A DNA stretch of 19,162 bases from DALYDD01 sp031973395 (GCA_031973395.1 DALYDD010000017.1:1-19162); one strand, 5' to 3'. Positions 1 through 7,973 are shown, numbered from the stretch's first letter. The notes: generated by a model from the letters alone, not told the origin. Program-made: numbers and translations.

Positions 1-678
1 ATCACGGCCGATGCGTCACGTTTGAGCATTAATGGTATTGTCGCGCAAACAAACAAAGAACGATCTGCTAAGCAGTTTCCAACTTTGCGATTGAACGCTG
101 CTCTCAATAGATCTGCCGAACAAAAATTGCAGGATATGTTTACCAATCAATATTTTCAGCATGTTTCTCCAACAGGGGTGAATGTATCAGATCTTGTGCG
201 TAAATCTGGATATGAATATATTGTAGTTGGAGAAAATCTGGCACTTGGAAACTTCGGTGGGGATGTTCAGGTTGTTACCGCTTGGATGAATAGTCCGGGG
301 CACCGTGCCAATATTCTCGATCCGCGTTTTCAAGAAATAGGTATTGCTGTGGGTAAAGGGATATACAATGGCCGCGAGCAATGGATAGCCGTGCAACATT
401 TTGGCAAACCCCTCTCTTCCTGTACTAGTCCTAATGCCATTTTGAAAGATAAAATCAGTCAGCACACTTCTGATCTCGCTGTTTTGGAAACCGAATTGAA
501 TGTTTTGAAAAAAGAAATCGAAGCCGCTGACCATAATTCGCCGAGTCATCATGCCAAAGTCGAAGCCTATAATAATAAAGTGGTGGATTACAATACCAGA
601 CTAGAAGGTCTAAAAGATGAAATTGCCACCTATAATGAAGAGGTGAAGAAGTTTAATACGTGCGCGGGATTAAAGTAA
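1..678 (+). CDS. CAP-domain (SCP/PR-1, YkwD-like) secreted protein, 5' truncated
   Basis: The reading frame is open from base 1, so the true start and probable signal sequence lie outside the window; the TTG at 22 is not a convincing start. About 225 residues are visible. The first 135 or so form a CAP domain, with an N-terminal helix (IVAQTNKERS), the HVSPTG motif, the GENLA motif and the PGHRANIL motif, whose histidines belong to the usual CAP cavity. It ends with AVQHFG. The last 90 residues are charged and helical with heptad-like spacing (LETELNVLKKEIEA), suggesting a coiled coil. CAP proteins of this YkwD type are usually exported and their biochemical role in bacteria is unsettled. The stop codon lies inside a long inverted repeat. 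The family call is firm; the function is not known. Confidence 0.88.
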   Translation: MTADASRLSINGIVAQTNKERSAKQFPTLRLNAALNRSAEQKLQDMFTNQYFQHVSPTGVNVSDLVRKSGYEYIVVGENLALGNFGGDVQVVTAWMNSPGHRANILDPRFQEIGIAVGKGIYNGREQWIAVQHFGKPLSSCTSPNAILKDKISQHTSDLAVLETELNVLKKEIEAADHNSPSHHAKVEAYNNKVVDYNTRLEGLKDEIATYNEEVKKFNTCAGLK

Positions 679-757
679 TCTCTCGTGCTGTCCTCGGTTT
701 CGATTAAGGCAACAAGCTCATCCTGCGGAGGCACTTCAAGATTACTTTAATCCCGCG
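663..757. repeat. 19-bp perfect inverted repeat across a stop codon
   Basis: Bases 663-681 and 739-757 are exact reverse complements (19 of 19), separated by 57 nt. The left arm contains the CAP gene's TAA stop (676-678). Inside the spacer, further short complementarity (GTGC/GCAC and CTC/GAG) could extend the stem with an internal loop and a bulge. No T-run follows either arm, so this is not a standard intrinsic terminator. It could be a 3'-end stabilising hairpin, a processing site or the remnant of a small mobile element. Confidence 0.8.
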
Positions 758-796
758 TAGAAAAATCATTGGCTCGTCTACTTTAAATCTAAATCC

Positions 797-1459
797 ATGA
801 ATACAAAACAACAACTGACAGATTATGTTTTAGAAAGATATGCGCCCGTAGCTATTGTACTGCATGGTTCTCGCGCGATTGGTCTTGCGAAAGAACATTC
901 AGATTGGGATATGCTCATTTTCACCAATAAAAAGGTAGATGCTCGCCGAGAGATTCAGTTTGGCCAGAATATTGATATTGCTCAAGTAGTATTGCCCATT
1001 GCTGACAATAAAATTGAGAGTACGTTTGGTTTTTACTTTCGTAAGGAAAACACTGAAATTTTGTATGACCCGACAAATATTGCCGTTGAATTAATGGCTA
1101 AAAATGAGGAAATTTTAAAAGCGGGAAACGTATTTACGGATGACGATCGAATTGCTCGATATGCTTTTATGCAATCTGCACTGAATGGTGTGAGAGATTA
1201 TATAGGTGAGCCCCTCATCGTGTTTTCAAAGAAGTCTGAGTTTTATGAGAAGGGAATATCTGCCTGGTTTAGATTTTTACATTCTGCTTTTCGTCCCTCA
1301 AATTACATCGGGTTTCCCTACATACAAAAAGAAGACCCTGCATTTTTCGCAATGCTACAAGAATTTATTGCAGACAATTCGCAGAATTCTATCGCTGCGG
1401 GTGAGAGAATTCTTGGGCATATCTTTCCTGATTTAAAGCAGAAATATGACGAGCAATAA
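797..1459 (+). CDS. nucleotidyltransferase-domain protein (pol beta superfamily)
   Basis: The 220-residue protein opens with a minimal nucleotidyltransferase fold. The sequence HGSRAIGLAKEHSDWD at residues 23-38 fits GS-x10-DxD exactly: G24 and S25, then D36 and D38 as metal ligands. D60 in NIDIAQV is a plausible third carboxylate. The C-terminal 130 residues are mixed helical, with no domain I can name. Such enzymes transfer a nucleotide from NTP to a protein, RNA or small molecule; the substrate here cannot be told. There is no neighbouring HEPN gene, so a MNT-HEPN toxin-antitoxin pair is not supported. ATG at 797 is the first start after the inverted repeat. There is no clear Shine-Dalgarno, and a weak -10-like TTAAAT (783-788) ends 8 nt upstream. 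Confidence 0.8.
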   Translation: MNTKQQLTDYVLERYAPVAIVLHGSRAIGLAKEHSDWDMLIFTNKKVDARREIQFGQNIDIAQVVLPIADNKIESTFGFYFRKENTEILYDPTNIAVELMAKNEEILKAGNVFTDDDRIARYAFMQSALNGVRDYIGEPLIVFSKKSEFYEKGISAWFRFLHSAFRPSNYIGFPYIQKEDPAFFAMLQEFIADNSQNSIAAGERILGHIFPDLKQKYDEQ

Positions 1460-1503
1460 GGGGTATTAAATCTCAGGGTCCAGATTCTCTATTTCTCAAC
1501 CTC

Positions 1504-2769
1504 CTACTCATTTAATAATTTTTGCTTCGTATCGTAGCTGATATGTCTGTCCTTGATGAGAAATGCATAACGTACTCCAAGGAGCATAATAAGGCCCCAG
1601 ATGATGAACATTTGGCTAAATGGCAAGAAGAAGAGGCAAAGGGCTGCAATGGGCGGCATGATGATGTAGGGCATCGTACGGGTCATTCTAAAGAGGCTAA
1701 TGAAGCCCGAGTTCGTAGGATTTATGTGTCTAAAGAAATAGCTCTCACTCGACACCTCCACGATCGAAGCCCCTGTATGTGCGATGAAAAGCAGGATGAG
1801 CCACGCGGGAAGACTGGCCACGGTCAAGAAAGGCATCAAAATAGAAGTTACTGCCATGAGTAAAAATCCGGCAATGAGAAGACCTTTTTCTTGATGTCTC
1901 TGGTCCTCAATTTTGCCCACAAAGCGCTGGAATAAAACATAGGGCAACGAGATTACGCTCAAGATGACACCAATCTGACCCCATGAAAAACCAATATATT
2001 CATGAAGGTAGATTGGGATATATACTACGTTCCAGGCAAAGAAGAGATTTAAAAGAAGTCGGTCGGCAAATACATCGAATAGATTTCGATTTTTATAAAA
2101 AGTCTGAATCGTTGCTTTCAAATACATCGGTGGGTATTCTGGCTCCTTTACATTACTGAAACTTGATTTAAGGATTACAACAAAAGGGATCAGAAATACT
2201 GCCGCAATGAGATAGATTTTCCAGAATCCAGCAGCATGAAGAGTGGCAATGACTGCATCATTGGCGATATGCAAATCTGGAACAGTGGTCCCGAGAATCA
2301 GGCCTGCGATGAACGGCGTGATAACTGGGGGCAGATTCCACATGGTCAGAAACATTCCTCGCAAGGATCCCATTTGCTCGTTTTTGCTGTATTGCTCAAG
2401 GAGCATGTCCATACAGTAGATAAGAGCAGAGCTCACCGTCATGTGGGCCAGGAAGGCAATGATTGCAATGCTTGGATGAAGGGGAAAGGCCAGGAAGATA
2501 AGCGAGACTGCTTCAATTGCAGTCAGCACCAGAGTCATCTTTATCACTCCAAAACGACGCAAGATTTTTGGTGCAAATAGAAATATCGAAATATTAAGAA
2601 TGGCGCCGGCTGCGTAGACAAGGCTTACCAATTTTTCTCCTACAAAAGCGGTGATATACGTCGAGTTGATGAAGTAGATGAAAAAGAAGTGAAAAGAGAG
2701 CAAGAGAACCGCCACAAAAATAAGTAGAACGGAATCAAGTTTGGTGGCGCGGGAAAAGAATCGGTCCAT
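1504..2769 (-). CDS. major facilitator superfamily (MFS) transporter
   Basis: The 421-residue protein has about 12 hydrophobic segments in two groups of six, the usual MFS length and layout. The loop after the second segment (APKILRRFG) and the equivalent loop in the second half (GKIEDQRHQEKG) resemble the conserved MFS loop motif. It would sit in the cytoplasmic membrane and carry out secondary transport; the substrate cannot be read from the sequence. The ATG at 2769 follows a TATAAT at 2783-2788 by 13 nt. The upstream RNase J terminator (2820-2863) separates it from that gene, so it is probably its own transcription unit. Its 3' end converges on the nucleotidyltransferase gene with a 44-nt gap holding only a weak 5-bp hairpin. 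Confidence 0.85.
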   Translation of the reverse strand: MDRFFSRATKLDSVLLIFVAVLLLSFHFFFIYFINSTYITAFVGEKLVSLVYAAGAILNISIFLFAPKILRRFGVIKMTLVLTAIEAVSLIFLAFPLHPSIAIIAFLAHMTVSSALIYCMDMLLEQYSKNEQMGSLRGMFLTMWNLPPVITPFIAGLILGTTVPDLHIANDAVIATLHAAGFWKIYLIAAVFLIPFVVILKSSFSNVKEPEYPPMYLKATIQTFYKNRNLFDVFADRLLLNLFFAWNVVYIPIYLHEYIGFSWGQIGVILSVISLPYVLFQRFVGKIEDQRHQEKGLLIAGFLLMAVTSILMPFLTVASLPAWLILLFIAHTGASIVEVSSESYFFRHINPTNSGFISLFRMTRTMPYIIMPPIAALCLFFLPFSQMFIIWGLIMLLGVRYAFLIKDRHISYDTKQKLLNE

Positions 2770-2782
2770 AGATTAAATTGAT

Positions 2783-2800
2783 ATTATAAGGACTATTATA
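2783..2800 (-). promoter_or_regulatory. tandem TATAAT -10 boxes before the MFS gene
   Basis: Two perfect TATAAT hexamers read on the minus strand at 2800-2795 and 2788-2783. The nearer ends 13 nt before the ATG, predicting a leader of only about 6 nt. No good -35 box is seen for either. Confidence 0.5.
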
Positions 2801-2819
2801 GTCTAAAAGAGATTGTCGG

Positions 2820-2863
2820 TATATAAGAAAAGACCACCGGTTAGGGCAGTCTTTTCTTATATA
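2820..2863 (-). terminator. hairpin terminator downstream of RNase J
   Basis: A perfect 15-bp inverted repeat (2820-2834 with 2849-2863) encloses a 14-nt loop, starting 61 nt after the RNase J stop. The 3' arm on the minus strand is itself T-rich (GTCTTTTCTTATATA) and the opposite arm is A-rich, so it could work in both directions. It separates RNase J from the MFS gene. Confidence 0.75.
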
Positions 2864-2924
2864 GATTGGTCACGTCAGTACCGAAGACTTTCTGTGTGAT
2901 GGTCTAATTCAGCTCGGCTGACTT

Positions 2925-5345
2925 CTACACACATATCATCACAGGAATGATGATTGGCCGTTTCGCAGTCTGCTGGAAGATAAATCGTCCGAGGACATCC
3001 GAAACAACATCTTTTACATAGTCGATGTTTACTGGTCGCATTTCATGCGTTACTTGTTCAACTGTGTTTTTAACAAGGAATCGGATCTCACGAAGTAATT
3101 CCTGAGACTCCCGCAAATATACAGATCCGCGCGAAATGATATCCGGGGATTTCTTGAGTCGGCCGGTTGCTGAGTTGATGATTCCTACAACAACATAGAT
3201 ACCGTCCTGAGATAAAATCTGTCGATCGCGAATGACCACATCTTGTACATCGCCGATAGTAAATCCATCAACCATGACCATATTGTCTGGGGCCTTAACC
3301 GGAAGACGAACCATCTTTGTGCCATTTTCTTGAATTTCGATAATGGTACCGTCATCTGGAATAGTAATATTAGATTTAGCGACACCGAGCTGTTCAGCGA
3401 GTTCGGCGTGCAGTTTCAACATGTAGTGGTTACCGTGAATTGGGATAAAGAATTGTGGGCGTAATTTTCGGTGCAACCATTCAATTTCACCTTTATTTCC
3501 GTGACCTGTTGAGTGAATATAAATATCGGATGTTCGATAATGCATCAAACGAGCGCCTTGGCGAGCAATGCTGTCTTTCAATCGCTGTACCGCTTTTTCA
3601 TTTCCCGGGACGATAGAAGAAGAGAGTACGACCGTGTCGCGTTCAGTTAATTTGAAATGCTTGTATTGGTTATTTGATACGCGCATGAGGAAAGCGAATT
3701 CTTCACCTTGCGCACCTGTTGCAATAATCACAATACGATCAGGTGGGAACTGGTCAATGTCTTGCGGCTGGATAAAGACTTTTTTATCAACTTTCAAAAT
3801 ACCAGCCTGGATAATGATATCCACGTGGTTTTTCATACTTCGCCCTTCAATCAAAACTTTTTTACCCATTCGTTCACAGGCATGGATGACATGAGAAACA
3901 CGGTTGATGTGTGAAGCAAACATACCGAGGATAAGTCGGCCCGTTGAGTTCTTTACGATTTCCTCGAGGTTTTCATGAACGATATGATCTGGAGTAGAGA
4001 AGCCTGGGTTTTCAATGTTTGTCGATTCACCAAGGAAGAGCAAAACATTTTTTCCATTGAATAGGGAATAGTTTTCTTCTTCTTGTTCTGTTGGAATATT
4101 GTCTCGGTGATCGAGTTTGAAGTCTCCAGGGGTAGTTACAAAACCATAAGGTGTTTCAATGGCAATTCCCATCGAGTCTGGAATACTGTGACTTACGCCG
4201 AAAAAAGTAACAGAGAGATCACCAATCTTCAATGTTTCATTTCCTTCAATAATTTTATAATCAAAAGGTTTGAGGTGAGGAAATTCGCTCTGTCTCTTTT
4301 TGAGCATCAATGAAGTCAGGTTTCGGGTATAGATTGGTGGATTGCCGATTCTGTCCATGATAAAAGGCAAGGCACCGATGTGATCCAAGTGGCCGTGAGT
4401 CACAATCATTGCTCGTACGCGGTTTCTTCGTTCTTCCAAATATTTCGTATTTGGCAAGATGTAGTCGATTCCAGGAGTATCACTGTCTTTGAACTTAAAG
4501 CCGGCATCAATGACGATAATATCGTTTCCAATTTCAATGACTGTCATGTTCATGCCGATTTCTTCCACACCTCCGAGCGGGATGATTCGAATATTACCTG
4601 GTGCCACAGGAGGGATTGGAATATTGGGATTGCTCTGCGCAATCGCAGTATGCTTTTTTGGAACTCCGAGAGGTCGTGGTCTCATACGATTATTTCGAGA
4701 ACTTTTTCCGCCACCTCCGTTGCCACCATTACCACCAGTATTTCCACTATTACCGCTATGTCCGCCAGCATTTGAATTTGGACCCCTTTCACTGTTTCCT
4801 CGTGGTGCGCTTTGATTGTTTCCATTTGAATCACCGAAATATGCCTCACGGTGATCAAACTGGCCCGCTACTGGTTCGCTTGAGTTGTCACCTGTCATCA
4901 ATCTTCCCTCATCATCGCGTTCTACTTCAATGCGATCTTCCGCGAAGACATCGTCGTGATCAAAGCGTTCACCAAGGCTCTCATCCTCGCTTGAAGCAGG
5001 GAGAGGGCTTCCGCCAAGGACCTCTGAAGATGTACCTCCACCGGCAACTTTTCCCTCGGCTTCAAGTGCCTTATTCACCAATTCTTTAAATTCTGAAACC
5101 GCATCCAAATCTTTTGGTATTGCTGCAGGACGTCCCGCTCCTGCTGGGGTGTGCCCGTGAGCACTATTTGATCGGCCATGACCTCCTTGATTATCTCGGT
5201 AAGTATTGTTATACCCGCTTTGTGAGTTGTTTCGATAGTTTGGTCGACTTGGTTGATTAAACCCAGCAGGTGCGCCCCTGCCTTGTGGTCCGTATCCACC
5301 TCGATTATTTCCACTTCCTGTTGGTCTTGTGTTTCTGTAGTTCAT
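2925..5345 (-). CDS. rnj: ribonuclease J with long low-complexity N-terminal extension
   Basis: The 806-residue protein has a C-terminal region of about 555 residues that matches RNase J in size and motifs. It opens with IRIIPLGGVEEIGMNM (252-267), has the metallo-beta-lactamase zinc motif THGHLDH (316-322), then HSIPDS, PGDFK and STGHG, and ends with a small C-terminal domain. RNase J degrades and processes RNA by 5'-3' exonuclease and endonuclease action in the cytoplasm, using two metal ions. Residues 1-250 are not part of the classic enzyme. They comprise a Gly/Asn/Arg/Gln-rich stretch (1-75), an acidic stretch (80-170) and a Gly/Asn run with a basic end (180-235). This tail is predicted to be disordered and may bind RNA or partners. 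The ATG at 5345 is the only sensible start for the extension. It lies 73 nt after the binding-protein gene and may be transcribed with it. Confidence 0.93.
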   Translation of the reverse strand: MNYRNTRPTGSGNNRGGYGPQGRGAPAGFNQPSRPNYRNNSQSGYNNTYRDNQGGHGRSNSAHGHTPAGAGRPAAIPKDLDAVSEFKELVNKALEAEGKVAGGGTSSEVLGGSPLPASSEDESLGERFDHDDVFAEDRIEVERDDEGRLMTGDNSSEPVAGQFDHREAYFGDSNGNNQSAPRGNSERGPNSNAGGHSGNSGNTGGNGGNGGGGKSSRNNRMRPRPLGVPKKHTAIAQSNPNIPIPPVAPGNIRIIPLGGVEEIGMNMTVIEIGNDIIVIDAGFKFKDSDTPGIDYILPNTKYLEERRNRVRAMIVTHGHLDHIGALPFIMDRIGNPPIYTRNLTSLMLKKRQSEFPHLKPFDYKIIEGNETLKIGDLSVTFFGVSHSIPDSMGIAIETPYGFVTTPGDFKLDHRDNIPTEQEEENYSLFNGKNVLLFLGESTNIENPGFSTPDHIVHENLEEIVKNSTGRLILGMFASHINRVSHVIHACERMGKKVLIEGRSMKNHVDIIIQAGILKVDKKVFIQPQDIDQFPPDRIVIIATGAQGEEFAFLMRVSNNQYKHFKLTERDTVVLSSSIVPGNEKAVQRLKDSIARQGARLMHYRTSDIYIHSTGHGNKGEIEWLHRKLRPQFFIPIHGNHYMLKLHAELAEQLGVAKSNITIPDDGTIIEIQENGTKMVRLPVKAPDNMVMVDGFTIGDVQDVVIRDRQILSQDGIYVVVGIINSATGRLKKSPDIISRGSVYLRESQELLREIRFLVKNTVEQVTHEMRPVNIDYVKDVVSDVLGRFIFQQTAKRPIIIPVMICV

Positions 5346-5418
5346 ATTGTTTTTGATAATGTATTAATAATTTTTTTAATAATTCTTTTTCCTGTTTGTA
5401 AATTTGTTTTTTGGTCTG

Positions 5419-7122
5419 CTACTTTCTCCACGTATGCGATGTCTTGATATACCACCGGTTGATATTGATAAACCTATCGGACGGTTCGGTCAGGCTTTGC
5501 ATATCTGTATTGTGAATGTCTTTGTTGCTTATATAAATATATTCAGGGGAAAAGAGAAATACCGCCGGAATATCATTGGCAATTTCTTTTGCAAAATCTG
5601 CACGTGCCGTTATTCGCTTCAGTGGATCACTAGAACTTCTCGCCAGATCAAGCGCCGCATTCGCTTTTGTATTTGCATACAAAGCAATATTCAGGCCAGG
5701 ATCAACTCGTTGAGAAGAATGCCAAAACGGATAGAGATCAATGTCGCGTCCAACAATCTGGCCAAAGAGTAATGCGCCATACTTTCTAGGACGAATTACT
5801 TTCTGAGTCAGATCTGTGCCTTCGAATGTTTCTATTTTGACATCTGCGCCGATTTTAGTCCACTGATCTTTCAGGAGTTCTGCAGCACGAGTGAGTTCTG
5901 GGGAATCCGAGGTGCTTATTGTAAATGCCAATCGCTCCGTTTTATCAGAAGTTTTCTTTTCGTATACAGAAGTACTTGCACTCAGCTTCCATCCATTGTC
6001 CTCTAGGATTTTTTTGCCATGAGCGACAAGGTCTAGCGGCTCGATATTTGTGGTACTAGTTGATGTTGTTGCCACAAGAGCGACTTCATTCATATTTATA
6101 GGAATAGGTGAAAGGATGTCTGTTCCATAACCCTTGAGGACTTCGGCGATGATAGCTTCGCGGTCTACGCTTTCGTTTAGTGCTCTACGAACTTCTTTAT
6201 TTAGAAAAATAGGCGCATCTGTTTGGTTAAAGAAGAGGCCGAAGATTCGGGGTAGTGTACTCCTATGAATATTGGCATCCGAATTCGTCTTTGCGATCGC
6301 TGCGGCGTACTCAGGTGAAAGTCCACCAAGTGTATCAATATCATTTCTTTTGAAAGCATTAACGGCATCTTCTTCACTTCTAAAAAAAGTAAGGCGAATC
6401 TTGCTGATATATGGGCGACCAAGAACATATCGGGCAAATGGTTCGAGGTCATAATATTCGAATACACCACCAGAGTCTTGGGTAATATCTTTTAATTGAT
6501 ATGGTCCTGAACCAATAGGTGCCTGATAATACGTTGTAAGATCAAATTCAGCAGGGCTCACCGATTCCCAAACATGTTTTGGCAAGATACCCATAGTGAG
6601 ATTTTCTGCAAAAGGGGCATATGGTTTCTTCAAAGTAAACTTCAACTCACGTGAGTCAATTTTTTCTATTGTCACACCGGACCAATTGGCTGCTTTTGGG
6701 CTTTTGATATTTGGGTCAATTGCCTTTTGAATTGTAAATTCGACATCTTCTGCAGTTAGAGGTTGTCCATCATGAAAAGAGGTGTTCGGCCGAAGCTTCA
6801 CTGTGTATACGAGCCCGTCTTCAGAAATCGACCATGATTCTGCGAGATCAGGAACGAGTTCTCCGTTCGGCGCACTTTTTAACAAGCCAGAGTAAATCAA
6901 GCTTGTTAGATCCTTGTCAGCTTCACTGGTTGCCAAAAGAGGGTTAATAAAACGAGGGTAACCAACAATGCCTTCATTGATTTTTCCACCGGCCACTGGA
7001 ATTTCTGTACCGTATTTATCTTGAGCCTTTTGGTACAAAACCGCACTGCTCACGATAAAAATGATCAAAGCAATGATGGTTGCAAGCTTTTCGCTTGGTC
7101 GCATCGAGGTAAAAGTTTTCAC
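5419..7122 (-). CDS. ABC transporter substrate-binding protein, family 5 (peptide/nickel type), orphan
   Basis: The 567-residue protein has one N-terminal membrane segment (about residues 12-31) followed by a family-5 solute-binding fold. Typical features are FINPLLATSEAD near 58-69, DLTSLIYSGL, and the signature region 92-127 (PDLAESW, EDGLVYTVKLRP, SFHDGQPLTAEDV). Relatives capture oligopeptides or other solutes outside the membrane and hand them to an ABC permease. No permease or ATPase gene is nearby. There is no lipobox cysteine after the hydrophobic segment, so an uncleaved anchor is likelier than a lipoprotein. The start is GTG at 7122; an ATG at 7104 is an alternative. A -10-like TAGTAT lies at 7138-7143. 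The order secG, binding protein, RNase J on one strand suggests a loose operon. Confidence 0.9.
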   Translation of the reverse strand: MKTFTSMRPSEKLATIIALIIFIVSSAVLYQKAQDKYGTEIPVAGGKINEGIVGYPRFINPLLATSEADKDLTSLIYSGLLKSAPNGELVPDLAESWSISEDGLVYTVKLRPNTSFHDGQPLTAEDVEFTIQKAIDPNIKSPKAANWSGVTIEKIDSRELKFTLKKPYAPFAENLTMGILPKHVWESVSPAEFDLTTYYQAPIGSGPYQLKDITQDSGGVFEYYDLEPFARYVLGRPYISKIRLTFFRSEEDAVNAFKRNDIDTLGGLSPEYAAAIAKTNSDANIHRSTLPRIFGLFFNQTDAPIFLNKEVRRALNESVDREAIIAEVLKGYGTDILSPIPINMNEVALVATTSTSTTNIEPLDLVAHGKKILEDNGWKLSASTSVYEKKTSDKTERLAFTISTSDSPELTRAAELLKDQWTKIGADVKIETFEGTDLTQKVIRPRKYGALLFGQIVGRDIDLYPFWHSSQRVDPGLNIALYANTKANAALDLARSSSDPLKRITARADFAKEIANDIPAVFLFSPEYIYISNKDIHNTDMQSLTEPSDRFININRWYIKTSHTWRK

Positions 7123-7155
7123 AATAGTCTTTCTAGAATACTAAATAGTAAGAGT

Positions 7156-7171
7156 GAGTCTTGGAAGACTC
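7156..7171 (-). other. short hairpin between secG and the binding-protein gene
   Basis: GAGTCTT (7156-7162) and AAGACTC (7165-7171) are complementary, so a 6-bp stem with a tetraloop is possible. A second, AT-only inverted repeat (CAATATT at 7205-7211, AATATTG at 7218-7224) lies 11 nt after the secG stop. The T-run after the first is weak. They may be an inefficient terminator that sets relative expression of the two genes. Confidence 0.35.
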
Positions 7172-7234
7172 GGTGGTATTCAAACTAAACTCTTGGGCTG
7201 GGATCAATATTATATTAAATATTGAAATAGGAGG

Positions 7235-7468
7235 TTATTGCTGGATTCTAAGCGCAATTACGGCCGCAATTACAAACAAAATCGCCAAAATAATTGTGAA
7301 GAAAAACAGAAACTTATCTAAGCCGCGTCGAGTTCTCCAAGTTGACACAGAGTCACCGCCGCCAAAGGCGCCGCCAGCCCCAGCTTCTGAAGTCTGGAGA
7401 AGGACACTTACTGTAAGGAGTACAGCAAGAATGATCTGAATTACCGGGAGGGTAGAGTGAATATCCAT
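7235..7468 (-). CDS. secG: preprotein translocase subunit SecG
   Basis: The 77-residue protein has two hydrophobic segments (about 8-26 and 52-73). They are joined by the glycine-rich loop SEAGAGGAFGGGDS (27-40), typical of SecG, and an Arg-containing stretch TWRTRRGLDKF. SecG is the small subunit of SecYEG and helps SecA-driven export across the cytoplasmic membrane. The frame stays open upstream to 7570, but the ATG at 7468 is chosen because SecG proteins begin close to the first membrane segment. The upstream part would also cross a terminator (7508-7539), and an extended -10 box sits 7 nt before this ATG. In this genome it probably leads a unit with the substrate-binding protein and RNase J. 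Confidence 0.9.
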   Translation of the reverse strand: MDIHSTLPVIQIILAVLLTVSVLLQTSEAGAGGAFGGGDSVSTWRTRRGLDKFLFFFTIILAILFVIAAVIALRIQQ

Positions 7469-7475
7469 CGGTAAT

Positions 7476-7484
7476 ATCCTAGCA
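7476..7484 (-). promoter_or_regulatory. extended -10 promoter of secG
   Basis: Minus-strand TGCTAGGAT (7484-7476) ends 7 nt before the secG ATG, which predicts transcription starting at or next to the start codon. A -35-like TTGCAT lies about 18 nt upstream. Confidence 0.45.
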
Positions 7485-7507
7485 TTTATGCCAAAAAATG
7501 CAATATC

Positions 7508-7539
7508 TAAAAGAAAACCGGCCGCGCGAGGCGACCGGT
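7508..7539 (-). terminator. intrinsic terminator after the small GC-rich membrane protein gene
   Basis: On the minus strand ACCGGTCGC and GCGGCCGGT form a 9-position stem with one mismatch (7531-7539 with 7517-7525) around a 5-nt loop. TTTTCTTTT follows directly. This is a textbook intrinsic terminator and isolates the gene at 7581-7973 from secG. Confidence 0.82.
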
Positions 7540-7580
7540 GTTCGAGAGAGGGTGTTTTTAATTGCGGCAATACGGGCTAG

Positions 7581-7973
7581 TCAGTCTTCTGTGGAAACCG
7601 CCGCTTCATCGTATTTCAGTTCATTGAGCCAGCGGGTGAGGTTCCGGGCTCCAATCAGGGCTGTGATGAGTGCGGCGAGCTGGAATATTGTAGCTAGGCG
7701 CCGTTCTTCACCAAAAAAAGTGTTCAGCACACCCCGGGACCCGTCAAAGGCATTCCAGGCAATGGCGATAAAGAAGCTGGTGAGATGGATGACGACGGCC
7801 AGTTCGAGAAATCGCAGAATTCCGATGGTTTTGGCTGAGAAGGGTAGTGAATCTGTGGGCTCTGAGCCCATGCGCTCCATTACAGCGTCGTTTAGCCAAT
7901 GAAGGACCGCGAGGCAGAGAAAGGTAATGAGTTGGACGGTCGCTGTGATATTTTCAGGTTGAGGGAATGACAT
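7581..7973 (-). CDS. small GC-rich membrane protein, unknown function
   Basis: I do not recognise this 130-residue protein. It has three or more hydrophobic segments (about 11-29, 51-75 and 93-110), an N-terminal HWLNDAVMERMG loop, a central FDGSRGVLNTFFGEERR loop and an acidic tail ending VSTED. It is probably a real gene: it has a membrane-protein pattern, a -35/-10 pair upstream (8069-8097) and a strong intrinsic terminator downstream. Its DNA is clearly richer in G and C than its neighbours. Its leader just before the ATG is C-rich and almost lacks G, with no Shine-Dalgarno. These traits are shared with the gene at 15249-16046 and suggest a different origin from the rest of the window. 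Confidence 0.65.
   Translation of the reverse strand: MSFPQPENITATVQLITFLCLAVLHWLNDAVMERMGSEPTDSLPFSAKTIGILRFLELAVVIHLTSFFIAIAWNAFDGSRGVLNTFFGEERRLATIFQLAALITALIGARNLTRWLNELKYDEAAVSTED

Noticed and set aside
663..757. Integron attC site
   Set aside because: The hairpin size is compatible, but the outer arms lack the RYYYAAC and GTTRRRY core sites and no integrase gene is present.
797..1459. MNT-HEPN toxin-antitoxin pair
   Set aside because: No HEPN-type gene lies on either side of the nucleotidyltransferase.
1460..1503. Terminator between the nucleotidyltransferase and MFS genes
   Set aside because: Only a 5-bp AATCT/AGATT stem with an 8-nt loop is seen, with no T-run.
4690..4780. CRISPR or tandem DNA repeat
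   Set aside because: The repeated look comes from Gly/Asn codons in the RNase J tail; there are no regular repeat-spacer units anywhere in the window.
4380..5089. Plus-strand open frames inside RNase J
   Set aside because: They are antisense to the Gly/Asn-rich tail and catalytic core; the composition is an artefact of the repetitive codons.
7498..7902. Plus-strand open frame of 134 codons
   Set aside because: It is antisense to the small GC-rich membrane gene, which has a promoter, a terminator and membrane segments. The plus frame has none and starts in the terminator stem.
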